Shown: positions 50,683-59,567, counted from the first letter of the stretch. The stretch is 64,000 nucleotides of DNA from DASPMP01 sp035758925 (GCA_035758925.1 DASTVV010000001.1:7252-71251); one strand, 5' to 3'. The notes: generated by a model not told the origin, from the letters alone. Program-made: numbers and translations.

Positions 50683-52131
50683 TTACGCCGCGTCCCTTTT
50701 CGTTATGAAGCGCACCGCCGCGTCGATCCGGTCGAGTGATCGGTCGCGTCCCAACACTTGAAGCACGTCGAAAATTCCGGCGCTCACGGTCTGTCCGGTG
50801 AGCGCCAGCCGCAGCGGTTGAAAGAGTTTGCCGGCGCCCACACCCAGCGACTCCGCCAGCTGCCGGAGCAACTCTTCGAGTGCGGCAGGCGACCAATCCG
50901 TTGCCGTCGCCAGACGTTCACGCACTGCGGCGAGCATGCGAGCGCTCGCGTCGCGGTCCTTCCACTGCTTGGCCACGGCATCGGCGTCGTAGGTGATTTC
51001 GTCGCGAAGGTAGGGCGCCGATTGTCGGACGATGTCGTCCACGGTGCGCGACCTGACCTTGAGGAGGTCGATCAGGCTCAGGAACCACGAGCGGCGCTGC
51101 TCGACGTCCTTCGGCGTCGCCAGACCCGTTTTCCCGAGACCTGCCACGACCACCGGTAGCAGCCGCTCTGCGCTCGCGCGGCTGAGGTGCTGCCCGTTCA
51201 TCCAGTCGAGCTTCACCGGATCGAACACGGCTGCCTTCTTCAGCAGATGGTCCGTCGAGAACAGCTGCACCATTTCGTCCATCGACATCAGCTCGATGTC
51301 GTTGCCGGGCGACCAGCCCAGGAGCGCGAGAAAGTTGAGCATCGTCTCGGGGAGGATGCCCATGTGCTGGTAGTCGCCGACCGCCGTGGCCCCGTGGCGC
51401 TTGCTCAGCTTCTTGCCGTCGGTGCCGTGAATCATCGGCAGGTGCGCGAATGTCGGGAGCTTCGCGCCCAGCGCCTCGTACAGCATGATCTGCTTCGGCG
51501 TGTTCGAGATATGGTCGTCGCCGCGCATCACGAGCGTGATCCCCATCGCGATGTCGTCCGACACGACCGCCAGGTTGTAAATCGGCGTACCGTCCGACCG
51601 CAGAACGACGAGATCGTCGATGTCCTTGTTGGGAAACGTGATCTCGCCGTGCACCAGATCGTTCCACGAGGTGCTGCCACCCGGCACGCGGAATCGGATG
51701 GTGTAGGGATCGCCAGATGCGACGCGCCGCTCGATCTCCTCCGTTCCCAACAGCAGGCAGCGTCCGTCGTACCGAAAGACTTCCTTGCGTGACTCGGCTT
51801 CCTTGCGGCGCTGCTCCAGCTCCGCGGCCGTGCAGAAACAGCGATACGCCTTGCCCCGCTCGAGCAGGAGGCGCGCGTCGCGTTGATGCCGCTCCAGGTT
51901 CGCGCCCTGGTAGGTGACGTCTTCGTCCCAGTTCAGGCCCAACCACTCCAGGCCCTCGAAGATGGCGCGCGTGCTCTCGTCGGTGCTGCGCGCCTTATCC
52001 GTGTCTTCGATGCGGAGCAGAAACTCGCCGCCGTAATGTTTGGCGTAGAGCCAGTTGAACAGCGCGGTGCGTGCGCCGCCGACGTGGAGATAGCCGGTGG
52101 GACTGGGTGCGAAGCGAAGACGATCGGTCAT
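50683..52131 (-). CDS. gltX: Glutamyl-tRNA synthetase
   Basis: A 482-residue class I synthetase starting at ATG 52131 (MTDRLRFAPSPTGYLHVGGAR). The HIGH-equivalent is in GYLHVGG (14-20), the KMSKS equivalent is KKLSKRHG, and other marks are LRIEDTD, YDGRC, FRVP, DDLVVLRSDGTPIYNLAVVSDDI and LGWSPG. One gltX is present and no glnS is seen, so it may be non-discriminating and charge tRNA-Gln as well, with GatCAB correcting; this is inference. It lies 40 bases downstream of tRNA-Ser. Confidence 0.95.
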   Translation of the reverse strand: MTDRLRFAPSPTGYLHVGGARTALFNWLYAKHYGGEFLLRIEDTDKARSTDESTRAIFEGLEWLGLNWDEDVTYQGANLERHQRDARLLLERGKAYRCFCTAAELEQRRKEAESRKEVFRYDGRCLLLGTEEIERRVASGDPYTIRFRVPGGSTSWNDLVHGEITFPNKDIDDLVVLRSDGTPIYNLAVVSDDIAMGITLVMRGDDHISNTPKQIMLYEALGAKLPTFAHLPMIHGTDGKKLSKRHGATAVGDYQHMGILPETMLNFLALLGWSPGNDIELMSMDEMVQLFSTDHLLKKAAVFDPVKLDWMNGQHLSRASAERLLPVVVAGLGKTGLATPKDVEQRRSWFLSLIDLLKVRSRTVDDIVRQSAPYLRDEITYDADAVAKQWKDRDASARMLAAVRERLATATDWSPAALEELLRQLAESLGVGAGKLFQPLRLALTGQTVSAGIFDVLQVLGRDRSLDRIDAAVRFITKRDAA

Positions 52132-52171
52132 ACCAGGAAAAAAAAGACCCACCTCGCGGATGAGTCTGGGA

Positions 52172-52262
52172 CGGAGAGAGAGGGATTCGAACCCTCGATA
52201 CGGGTTTTACCCCGTATAACGGTTTAGCAAACCGCCGCCTTCAGCCTCTCGGCCATCTCTCC
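52172..52262 (-). tRNA. tRNA-Ser (anticodon GCT)
   Basis: A 91-base class II tRNA: acceptor GGAGAGA with TCTCTCC and discriminator G, anticodon stem GCGGT/ACCGT around TTGCTAA (anticodon GCT), a long variable arm (TATACGGG/CCCGTATC), and T-arm GAGGG-TTCGAAT-CCCTC. CCA is not encoded. Confidence 0.93.
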
Positions 52263-52274
52263 CTGAGGGATCGG

Positions 52275-52303
52275 AATCTAGCGCGAGAACGCCTCCCAGC
52301 CAA
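52275..52303 (-). promoter_or_regulatory. Predicted tRNA-Ser promoter
   Basis: TTGGCT (52303-52298) and TAGATT (52280-52275) with a 17-base spacer sit just upstream of the tRNA, so the transcript would start about 6 bases before its 5' end. The rest of the gap to 52468 shows no gene. Confidence 0.45.
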
Positions 52304-52468
52304 CGCCGCCGTGCGCATTCGCATGCAGAGCAACGTGTTCGGCCGCAGGCGCTTACGCAGCGCGACCGCAGGGTGCAAGCTATGTAACCCAATTCTCCAC
52401 GTAGCCATGCGGAGCAATGTCCCGCGCCCATTCCGTAGACTGGCAGGGCGAACCCGTCCGGAGTCGTC

Positions 52469-53152
52469 TTGAGAAAGCTCAGTGTCGCCAACTTGGTGCT
52501 GGTCGAGGCGTCGCTGGCCGGTTGTAATCCATTCAAGGCGCCTTCATATCCGCAGATCGGCTGCGGCTTCGCATTGGAGACGCGAGCGTGCGTTGCGCTG
52601 GAGACGCGACCGGCCGTCGTGAACATCCTGCGCGGCGACACCATTCGAATCGTCACACGATCGGACTCGGGTTACGGACGGGCCACGTGGACGGTGTCAG
52701 GTTTGGCTGCCACGTTCGCCATCGTGGGCGGCGCGATTGCCAGCCAACTGCTGACGCCCGACACGACGGCGCTCGTGATGGGCATTGCCGTGGGGACGAG
52801 CGAAGTACGTGCCCAATCCACTCGCCCCCCTTACGCCGCCACCAGCTCGATTGGAGTAGGGGATTCGTCGTCGATGACGACACTCTCGATCTGGTATCCC
52901 ACGGCACGCCGGGATACGACCATCACGCTCGGGGTCGAGATGGCACTCGTCGCCGAGCTGCGGGACGCGCAGTCTCAGTCATACATCGTTCGGCCCATCT
53001 GGACCTCCACCGATGCCAGCGTCATCGCCATCGCTCCGCCAACGTGCGGCGTGTGTTACCCGCGAGCAGTGACAAAGGGCTATGGACTGGCCAGGGTGAT
53101 CGCCCAGTTTCGGGATTTGCGCGACACGCTGCAGATCTTCGTCGCGCCCTGA
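52469..53152 (+). CDS. Lipoprotein with Ig-like (BIG2-like) features, hypothetical
   Basis: A 227-residue exported protein. TTG 52469 has GGAG six bases upstream and opens a lipoprotein signal with lipobox SLAGC (cysteine 19). The mature protein contains beta-rich stretches ending in a BIG2-like pattern (IWTSTDASVIAI, then GYGLARVIAQFRDLRDTLQIFVAP), common in surface lipoproteins of this phylum. Four more cysteines lie in the mature part. No homologue is recognised with certainty. Confidence 0.6.
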   Translation: MRKLSVANLVLVEASLAGCNPFKAPSYPQIGCGFALETRACVALETRPAVVNILRGDTIRIVTRSDSGYGRATWTVSGLAATFAIVGGAIASQLLTPDTTALVMGIAVGTSEVRAQSTRPPYAATSSIGVGDSSSMTTLSIWYPTARRDTTITLGVEMALVAELRDAQSQSYIVRPIWTSTDASVIAIAPPTCGVCYPRAVTKGYGLARVIAQFRDLRDTLQIFVAP

Positions 53153-53244
53153 GCGCGCGTCTATGTAGGGCGCTCTCTACGTCACCATGCGGAGGGGCAG
53201 GATATTCTATCATATCGCGTCGCACCGTAGCTCGACTCCCGCGG

Positions 53245-53280
53245 AAAAATGAAACGGCGCCCATTGCTGGGCGCCGTTTC
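53245..53280 (-). terminator. Perfect intrinsic terminator of the cysteine-rich microprotein unit
   Basis: GAAACGGCGCCCA (53251-53263) and TGGGCGCCGTTTC (53268-53280) form a perfect 13-bp stem with a TTGC loop, followed on the minus strand by ATTTTT. On the plus strand there is no U-run, so it serves the minus-strand unit. Confidence 0.9.
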
Positions 53281-53294
53281 TGTCATTGCCGCGG

Positions 53295-53360
53295 TCAGTT
53301 GCAGCAGGAGCAAGGACAACAGTCTCCGTTGCAACCCGGGCAATCGCAGTGGTCAGTCAT
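53295..53360 (-). CDS. 21-residue cysteine-rich microprotein
   Basis: A short open frame with every sign of a real gene: AAGGAGG lies seven bases before the ATG at 53360, the frame ends with TGA at 53295, and a perfect terminator follows 15 bases later. The peptide begins MTDHCDCPGC and has cysteines at 5, 7, 10, 14, 15, 17, 19 and 20, that is 8 of 21 residues, in CxC and CC arrangements plus one histidine. This is metallothionein-like in density, so metal binding is the leading guess; a peptide natural-product precursor is an alternative, but no modification enzyme is near. The region up to 53458 carries only weak promoter candidates on this strand. It is divergent from the ArsR gene. Confidence 0.65.
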   Translation of the reverse strand: MTDHCDCPGCNGDCCPCSCCN

Positions 53361-53458
53361 CAGGTACCTCCTTCGTCAGCGTACATGCACGCTATCGCTG
53401 CCAGGACGCGCATGCAACGGTGTCCGCATGCCCGTGGCGGAAGGGCGCACAATATGCC

Positions 53459-53487
53459 TTGACAGGAATATAACTGCTAGGCTATAT
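53459..53487 (+). promoter_or_regulatory. Strong promoter for arsR-type operon
   Basis: A consensus TTGACA (53459-53464), a 17-base spacer, and CTATAT/TATATA at 53482-53488. The transcript would start within a few bases of the GTG at 53496, implying a leaderless mRNA. Confidence 0.75.
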
Positions 53488-53495
53488 ATGGACTC

Positions 53496-53843
53496 GTGGA
53501 GACATCGTTTGCCATCGTCGCCGAGCCCAATAGACGGGCCATCCTGAGCCTGCTCCTCTCCTCGGAGCGCTCGGTTGGTGAGATCGAGCGGAAGCTTCGG
53601 CTGTCGCAGCCGTCCGTATCCAAGCACCTGCGCGTGCTGCGGGATGCCGGGTTCGTGGAATCACGAATTGAAGCGCAGCGGCGCCTCTATAGACTGAGAC
53701 CGGAGCCACTCATGGAGCTCGATGCATGGCTCGTTCCGTTCCGACGCTTCTGGTCGAAGCACGTCGATGCTCTCGAGCAACACCTGGACAGGATGGAGAA
53801 GGTGCCTTCAGTGAAAGGGAGGAAGAGACATGAGCAGCCGTGA
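53496..53843 (+). CDS. ArsR/SmtB family regulator
   Basis: A 115-residue winged-helix repressor: FAIVAEPNRRAILSLLL, SVGEIERKLRLSQPSVSKHLRVLRDAGFV and RRLYRLRPEPL. There is no metal-binding ELCVCDL or other cysteine motif, and the gene is followed by an SRPBCC protein, the arrangement of the SdpR-like/AHSA1-linked ArsR group, which regulates its own operon without metal sensing. GTG start at 53496 lies on or next to the predicted transcription start. Overlaps the next gene by 14 bases. Confidence 0.88.
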   Translation: METSFAIVAEPNRRAILSLLLSSERSVGEIERKLRLSQPSVSKHLRVLRDAGFVESRIEAQRRLYRLRPEPLMELDAWLVPFRRFWSKHVDALEQHLDRMEKVPSVKGRKRHEQP

Positions 53844-54375
53844 GCAATACGCGCCGGGTGCCGCTTCTGGCGCTGAAGTCCAGAAAGACGGAGACAAGTG
53901 GACGCTCGTTCTGGTCAGGGAGCTGCGCCACTCGCCGGACAAGGTCTGGCAAGCGCTCACGGATCCGGCGCAGTTGCGAGAGTGGGCGCCCTTCGACGCC
54001 GATGGCAGCCTTGGGACCGCTGGAGCGACGGTGAAGCTCACCACGGTAGGAGCGCCCAAGCTGCACGTGACCGAAACAACGGTGACGCGAGCGGATGCTC
54101 CCAGGCTGCTCGAGTACAACTGGGGTGGCTTCGACATGCGGTGGCAACTCGAAGCCGTTGGTGGCGGCACACGCATGACGCTATGGTCCAACATCGATCG
54201 CCGCTTCATCTCCATGGGCGCCGCGGGCTGGCACATCTGCTTCGACGTCCTCGAGCGGTTCCTCGGCGGTCAGCCCATTGGGCGCATCGTCGGTCCCGAC
54301 GCCATGAAGTTCGGCGGCTGGCAGCGACTGAACGCCGAGTACGCGAAGCAATTCGGCGTCGCGACCCCCGGTTGA
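53830..54375 (+). CDS. SRPBCC/AHSA1 family protein
   Basis: A 181-residue START-like fold protein: VLVRELRHSPDKVWQALTDPAQLREWAPFDADG is the classical AHSA1 beginning, followed by a GGFDMRWQLEAVGGGTRMTLW strand pair and a C-terminal helix (about 125-160). AHSA1-like proteins bind hydrophobic ligands; the ArsR partner may be controlled by the same ligand. GGGAGG precedes the ATG within the end of the arsR gene. Confidence 0.87.
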   Translation: MSSREQYAPGAASGAEVQKDGDKWTLVLVRELRHSPDKVWQALTDPAQLREWAPFDADGSLGTAGATVKLTTVGAPKLHVTETTVTRADAPRLLEYNWGGFDMRWQLEAVGGGTRMTLWSNIDRRFISMGAAGWHICFDVLERFLGGQPIGRIVGPDAMKFGGWQRLNAEYAKQFGVATPG

Positions 54376-54376
54376 T

Positions 54377-54793
54377 ATGAAGAAGAGCACCGGGCAGCAG
54401 AGAGGCGGGTCTCCCTCCCAGCTCATAGACGCGAGGATCGGAGAGCTGGACGACTGGCGGGGCGCGATGCTGTCTCAGCTACGGGGTCTGATCAAGGAGG
54501 CGGATCCCGGAGTGGTGGAGGAGTGGAAATGGGATGTTCCGGTCTGGTCCCACGACGGATTGATCTGTACCGGCGAGACCTACAAGAGCGCCGTGAAGCT
54601 GACCTTTGCCAAGGGCGCGCAGCTGAAGGATCCCAAGAGGCTCTTCAACTCGAGCCTTGAAGGCAGCACCAGGCGCGCAATCGATTTCCGCGAAGGGGAA
54701 AAGGTCGATGCGGCTGCGTTCAAGGCGCTCATCCGCGAAGCCGTGGCGCTGAACGGCTCAGCGCCTGCCCGCCGCCAACCTCGCAAGGATTGA
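54377..54793 (+). CDS. DUF1801 family protein
   Basis: A 138-residue protein of the YdhG/DUF1801 fold: LRGLIKEADPGVVEEWKWDVPVWSHDGLICTGETYKSAVKLTFAKGA is characteristic. The function is unknown; DUF1801 genes are often found with ArsR-SRPBCC pairs, as here. ATG 54377 is one base after the SRPBCC stop, so the three genes form one operon. It converges on the beta-barrel gene across 51 empty bases. Confidence 0.82.
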   Translation: MKKSTGQQRGGSPSQLIDARIGELDDWRGAMLSQLRGLIKEADPGVVEEWKWDVPVWSHDGLICTGETYKSAVKLTFAKGAQLKDPKRLFNSSLEGSTRRAIDFREGEKVDAAAFKALIREAVALNGSAPARRQPRKD

Positions 54794-54844
54794 AGGTGTT
54801 CACGACGACTTTGCGGGGACCTGCCGTAGAACCTTCGACCATCT

Positions 54845-56497
54845 CTAGAAGCGATACGTGAGCGCCGAGTATATCTGGTCGCTGCCTTCCCAGCCGCCAC
54901 GCTCGCTCGACGCCGCAAAGAGCAGATACCACGACCGGCCCAGTGAGACGTCCGCGTCGAGCTCCAGCCAACGCACGGTGAGCCGTGGAGAAATCGCGGC
55001 GCTCGCGGTTCCCGCCGCGGGGATGTCGCGTCGCAGGCCGCCGCTGGCTTCCAGCTGCACGGTCTCGGTCAGATTTCCCGAGACGGCGAGCGTTTGCAGC
55101 CAGCCCGATGCGGCGGGCGTGCGGAACACCGACGTGCGGGTGCGCACGGCCGAGGGAATGCGCGTCTCGTCATGGAGCGAGGCGGTCATGGTGAACACGT
55201 TGGCCGCGCCCGAGACCCTCGTCGTGTCGGCGAGTCCGCCCTTGGAATGACGGGCGTCGAACGACGCGTTGGCGTGACTCCCGATCTCCGCGAACAGGCC
55301 GCCCCAGATGCCCGTCCGGAACGAGTCGTCGAACGTCACGGCCGGCGTGATGTAGTTGCGGTACAGACGAACGCTGCGGCGTGAATCATATCCCGCTTGG
55401 ATCGAGACCGCGTCCGTGGCGCGCACGCGCAGCGACGCGAACGTGCTGGTCGGCAGGAACGTGGGCGTGCCGAGCGTCTGTTTCCAGCCGCGGTTGTAGT
55501 CCAGTTCCTGCACGGCGTATAACGACGCCAAACGGCCGTACCACGACGCCGAGACGAATCCGAACTCGCGATCGATCTGTCCCCCGTCGTAGGAGCCGAT
55601 GGCGCCGGTGGTCAGCGACGCGGCCGAGTTCAGCGGCGTCGCGCGCGCCGAGACGTACGCGCCGTACTCCCGCACGCGCGTCGAGTATCCCATCGTCAAC
55701 ACGTCCGGTTGCGTCCCGGCGAACGCGCCGGCGCCAACGTGCCGGCTGTCCATCTCGAGCAAGGCGCCGTCGAACAGCGAGACGGCCGAGAGCTCCGTCG
55801 AGTATTGGCGGCCAAGGCGCACACGCGCGCCGGGGGCGGCGCGCCACGCCAGCGATGATTGGTAGATCAGTGTCGACGTCCGCGAGGGCGCTGTCACGCC
55901 GTCAATCGTGACGCTCTGGGTGCGTCGGGCGCGCGCGTCGACGGCGATTTCGAGCGACGCAATCCCGGGCACGGCGCCGTCGATGCGTACGTCGGAAGCG
56001 GGCTGGGCCAGGCGCGCGGCACCGCTGTCGCGCTGCCATGCCGCCAGATACCGGACGCCAAGGCGGCCATGGAGCTGGTTGGTCCCCGTCAGGGGGCGTG
56101 ACCGCGCTGCGGCGCTCGTAATCTGGACGGCCGCAGCCGTGTCCTTCGCCAGGGCCGCCGCGACTGCCGCGCCCGATCGCCGCGTATAGCGAACGCTGTC
56201 ACCCACCTGCAGGTCCGTCGCGCCTCCCGGCACCAGGTCGCACTGCGACCGGCTGGGCGAGACAAACCGCGCGCGGAGCTGCGCGACAGGGCTGCCGCGC
56301 CGGATGACATCCAGCAATGCGCCCTCGGTGAGTCCGTCACGCTCGCCTGCGTCGAGGTACACCGAAGTGCCGGACAGGTAGGTCACTCGCGCAAAAGCAG
56401 TGTCGGCCCTTTGCGCGGCGACCGGCTGGGCTGCGCACAAAACAGCGGCCGCCCACACGACGACGGCGGCGGTAGCTCCACGGGACTGACCACTCAT
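54845..56497 (-). CDS. Outer-membrane beta-barrel of a porin-cytochrome conduit
   Basis: A 550-residue exported protein (signal peptide 1-29, ends PVAAQ). An N-terminal FlgT_C/SH3-like periplasmic domain (35-105: VTYLSGTSVYLDAGERDGL, EGALLDVIRRG) precedes a long region of alternating beta strands (150-550) that ends in YSALTYRF, with a terminal phenylalanine as in outer-membrane barrels. It has no heme motifs. It starts in ATGA overlap with the 13-heme cytochrome and is last in the operon. By position it would be the porin sheath (MtrB-like in role, not by recognisable sequence). Confidence 0.7.
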   Translation of the reverse strand: MSGQSRGATAAVVVWAAAVLCAAQPVAAQRADTAFARVTYLSGTSVYLDAGERDGLTEGALLDVIRRGSPVAQLRARFVSPSRSQCDLVPGGATDLQVGDSVRYTRRSGAAVAAALAKDTAAAVQITSAAARSRPLTGTNQLHGRLGVRYLAAWQRDSGAARLAQPASDVRIDGAVPGIASLEIAVDARARRTQSVTIDGVTAPSRTSTLIYQSSLAWRAAPGARVRLGRQYSTELSAVSLFDGALLEMDSRHVGAGAFAGTQPDVLTMGYSTRVREYGAYVSARATPLNSAASLTTGAIGSYDGGQIDREFGFVSASWYGRLASLYAVQELDYNRGWKQTLGTPTFLPTSTFASLRVRATDAVSIQAGYDSRRSVRLYRNYITPAVTFDDSFRTGIWGGLFAEIGSHANASFDARHSKGGLADTTRVSGAANVFTMTASLHDETRIPSAVRTRTSVFRTPAASGWLQTLAVSGNLTETVQLEASGGLRRDIPAAGTASAAISPRLTVRWLELDADVSLGRSWYLLFAASSERGGWEGSDQIYSALTYRF

Positions 56498-57549
56498 GGC
56501 TTGCGCCCGTCCCGGTGGCACGAGTAACACGCCTGGCTGGTGTAGCTGTATCCGGAGATGCTGCTATGGTGGCCGTTGGTCTCCGTGGCGCCATGGCACG
56601 AGAGACAGGAGAAGACCTTGTAATCGGCGGAATTCGTGTGACACGTCGCGCAGGAAGACCACTGGCCGCGATGCTTGCCGGAATAGATCGGGAAGAACGG
56701 GGCATCGTGGTTGAATGTCGCGCCTTGCCACCGCGTGCTCGTGTGACAGCTGGCGCAGTCGGTGGGGAATCCCACGGTCGTGTGATTCGGGTTGGACGTC
56801 GCTTGATAATCGGGCAGATGACATCCGACGCAGGTCGTGGTCTTGCCGCGGTAGACGCCATCGCCATGACACGCGCTGCATTGGGCCACGCGGTGCGCGC
56901 CGGTGAGCGGGAATCGCGTGCCCGCATGATCGAACGCGGCGCGGTTCCAGTAGGTGGGCGTGTGGCAACTCCCACAATTCGTCGAGAAGCCGGCGGCCAC
57001 GTGGTCGGGGCTCTTGGCGGCGAGCAGCTGCCGCTGATGGCACGTCACGCAGTCGGCGGAACGTCCCGCGAAGCGACGCTGCCCCTGGGCCGCGGGCACG
57101 TGACAGCTCTCGCAATCGGCCATGCGGTGGGCGCCGGCCAGCGGGAATCGCGTGACCTGGTGCGCGCGCAACATCGATGACCGGTCAATGAAGGACCCCG
57201 TGGTGTGGCAGCGGGCGCAATCACTTCCCAATTCGCCAAGGTGCGGATCGCGGTGGCAGGACGCGCAGCGTGCGTCCGTTCCGGTAAAGTCGAGCTTCAG
57301 GTGGCACGACCGGCACGTGGTGGCCGCGTGGGCTCCGCTGAGCGGAAACTTTCGTGAATGCTTGTACCCGGATGAAATCCGCACGGGGCGCCAGGCATCG
57401 CTGCGATGGCACGTCGCGCAATCCTGAAACAGCGCGCCGTGTGGGTTTGCCGTCGCTGCAACCCGCTGCGCGAGTACCGGTGTTGGCCTCGCGATCGCGC
57501 CGGCGAGCAACAGTAACGTCGCGGCCGCGAACGATCCGAGCTGGTTCAT
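56494..57549 (-). CDS. Secreted 13-heme c-type cytochrome
   Basis: A 351-residue exported protein (signal 1-26, ends PVLAQ) with 13 CXXCH heme-binding motifs, the first at CATCH and the last at CYSCH, spaced 15-40 residues apart. Each repeat has the pattern FPL-x-GAH-x6-C-x2-CH with additional histidines as distal ligands. The class is cytochrome c3/doubled-CXXCH-like. The ATG at 57549 overlaps the stop of the 23-heme gene and its own stop overlaps the barrel gene. Expected location: periplasm, inside the barrel, or cell surface. Confidence 0.88.
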   Translation of the reverse strand: MNQLGSFAAATLLLLAGAIARPTPVLAQRVAATANPHGALFQDCATCHRSDAWRPVRISSGYKHSRKFPLSGAHAATTCRSCHLKLDFTGTDARCASCHRDPHLGELGSDCARCHTTGSFIDRSSMLRAHQVTRFPLAGAHRMADCESCHVPAAQGQRRFAGRSADCVTCHQRQLLAAKSPDHVAAGFSTNCGSCHTPTYWNRAAFDHAGTRFPLTGAHRVAQCSACHGDGVYRGKTTTCVGCHLPDYQATSNPNHTTVGFPTDCASCHTSTRWQGATFNHDAPFFPIYSGKHRGQWSSCATCHTNSADYKVFSCLSCHGATETNGHHSSISGYSYTSQACYSCHRDGRKP

Positions 57550-59567
57550 GGCCTGCCTCCGGCATGACACTGTGTACAGCGCACTACCGTTCCGCGGTAC
57601 ACCACCGGCCGTTGCTGTCCGCCCACGGGCGCTGGGCGCACGTGACACGACGCGCACGGCACGCGGACGTGCGCGGGCGTGAGCGGAAACTTCGTGTCCC
57701 GGTCGTGGTCGAACAGCGCGGCGGGACGAAATCCGTCCACTGTGTGGCACGCCTCGCATGCGCCGCGATCGGGCCGCGACGCGAACTGGGTTCCGTGCGG
57801 AGTGACGTGGCACGACGCGCAACCCTCCGGCGCTCGCAACCCGAGTGACGCGGTGTCGCGGCTCCCGCGGAGCGTGGCGAGCACGAGGGTCGCGGCCCCG
57901 CGCGCGACCTGCGCGCGCTCCAGCTCCCGGTGGCAGGCGGCGCAGGGAACGGTGCGATGCGCACCCTGGAGCGCGAAGCGGAACCGTGAGTGACTCGCGA
58001 CGTCGATGGTCGACGGCCGGAACGCGCGCGCGTCGTGGCACGTCGCGCAGGTCGTGTCTCGCGATGCGATCGCGCCGTGGGGGTTGCGGTGGCAGGCCTC
58101 GCATGTCACCTCCGGCGGGCGCATGATGACGCGAGCGACGCCGAGCGACGCCGTGGCCGGGAGCGGACGCAGGCCACGGCGATCGGGGCCGTGACAGGCG
58201 GCGCACGTGATCTCGGCGTGGCGGCCCTGGAGCGGCAATCGCAGGGCGGCGTGGGCCGCGAGGGTGAACGAGCCGGGTCGCCACCCCGCAACATCGTGGC
58301 AGCTCTCACACGCGCCGGCGTCGCGCCGTCCCGCCAGCTGAGCGCCGTGGGGATTGGAGTGGCAGCTGGCGCACGTGGCGGCGGCGGGACGCAGATCCGC
58401 AACCACGCGCGCGCCGGCGATGTCGCGCGCGCGATGGCAGTCGCTGCAGCGCACCATCGCGTGCCGGCCACGGAGCGGGAACGCCGTCGCCTGATGCTGC
58501 ACTGCGGTGAAGGTGGCGGGCGCGAATCCCTGGACGCGATGGCAGGCGGCGCAGTCCACGACGCGCCCGGCCAGCGTGGTACGTCCGCCGTGGGGGTCCG
58601 TGTGACAGGTGCCGCACGTGGCAAAGGCCGGCCGGTTGATCGTCCGCGGATACCCGACGTGGCACTTGGCACAGGCGACATCGGCATGTCGCCCCACCAG
58701 CGGGAAGCGGGTGCGCTCGTGCGCGAACGCGCCCCGCTCGATGCTGCGGAAGCTCGTGGTGACGTGGCAGCTCGCACACTTGCCCGTCAAGCGACCCTGA
58801 TGCGGATCGGCGTGACAGCTGGAGCAGTCGGCGGCAGGTACTGGCCGGAATACCGGAACGAGCTTGCCGGCGGAATCCGGCCGCGGCCGGAGCCGCGGCG
58901 CGAGGTGGCACGAGGCGCACTCCACCCGCGCGTGGCGGCCCGTGAGCGGATACCTCGTCTCCGCGTGATCGAATTTCGCCGCCGGCTTCCAGCCGGTCAT
59001 GTCGTGACAGCTCGCGCAGCGCTCGCCAAGTGACGCGCGGTGCGGATCCACGTGGCAGCTGGCGCAGCGCTGCTGCAGTCCCACCCAGCGCGGACCGCCC
59101 TGGCGCGGTGATAACGCGGCCGCCGCATCCACGCGGAAGGTGGCCTTGTGGCAGCTGGCGCATTCCACCTCGCGATGCTTGCCTTCCAGCGTCCATCCGG
59201 TGGCCGCGTGATCGAAGGTCTTCTCCGAGCCCGTGGGCCACTTGATGAGCGCGAAATCGCGCCCCGCGTGATCCGGATGGCAGCTGGCACAGGCGCCCTT
59301 GCCGTCGCGCGCGTGGTAGCCGCGCTGCTGCTGCTGGACCGCAGCGATCTCGCGGTGACAGGCGAGGCACCGCTGCGTGGTGGGTTCGCGGCGGCCGCCG
59401 TGGCACTTGGCGCAGTCCAACGGCACGTCGAGTGAGGCGTGCGCGCGAGAGAGCGGTCCCGGCGAGATCTGCGCGTTCAGACGCACGGGCGTGAGGATCG
59501 CGAAGGCGATGAGGACGGTGACCGCGGCGACGAGCCCGCGCACTGCGGCACGGGAGGCATCATGCAC
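57546..59567 (-). CDS. Secreted 23-heme c-type cytochrome
   Basis: A 673-residue protein with an N-terminal membrane signal or anchor (about 8-32) and 23 CXXCH motifs, one every 28 residues on average. It is built from about ten repeats in which a FDH-x-x-T-x-FPL-x-GRH block precedes CxxCH and a CxxCH-x-DPH-x-G block follows. GTG 59567 is chosen because AGAGG lies seven bases upstream and it overlaps the end of the oxidoreductase gene by 8 bases. All heme motifs are CXXCH. It should form a nanowire-like electron wire across the periplasm. Confidence 0.88.
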   Translation of the reverse strand: MHDASRAAVRGLVAAVTVLIAFAILTPVRLNAQISPGPLSRAHASLDVPLDCAKCHGGRREPTTQRCLACHREIAAVQQQQRGYHARDGKGACASCHPDHAGRDFALIKWPTGSEKTFDHAATGWTLEGKHREVECASCHKATFRVDAAAALSPRQGGPRWVGLQQRCASCHVDPHRASLGERCASCHDMTGWKPAAKFDHAETRYPLTGRHARVECASCHLAPRLRPRPDSAGKLVPVFRPVPAADCSSCHADPHQGRLTGKCASCHVTTSFRSIERGAFAHERTRFPLVGRHADVACAKCHVGYPRTINRPAFATCGTCHTDPHGGRTTLAGRVVDCAACHRVQGFAPATFTAVQHQATAFPLRGRHAMVRCSDCHRARDIAGARVVADLRPAAATCASCHSNPHGAQLAGRRDAGACESCHDVAGWRPGSFTLAAHAALRLPLQGRHAEITCAACHGPDRRGLRPLPATASLGVARVIMRPPEVTCEACHRNPHGAIASRDTTCATCHDARAFRPSTIDVASHSRFRFALQGAHRTVPCAACHRELERAQVARGAATLVLATLRGSRDTASLGLRAPEGCASCHVTPHGTQFASRPDRGACEACHTVDGFRPAALFDHDRDTKFPLTPAHVRVPCASCHVRPAPVGGQQRPVVYRGTVVRCTQCHAGGRP

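Noticed and set aside
53249..53473. A 74-codon plus-strand frame beginning MKRRPLLGAV
   Set aside because: It starts inside the perfect terminator stem and runs antisense through the microprotein gene; no ribosome site.
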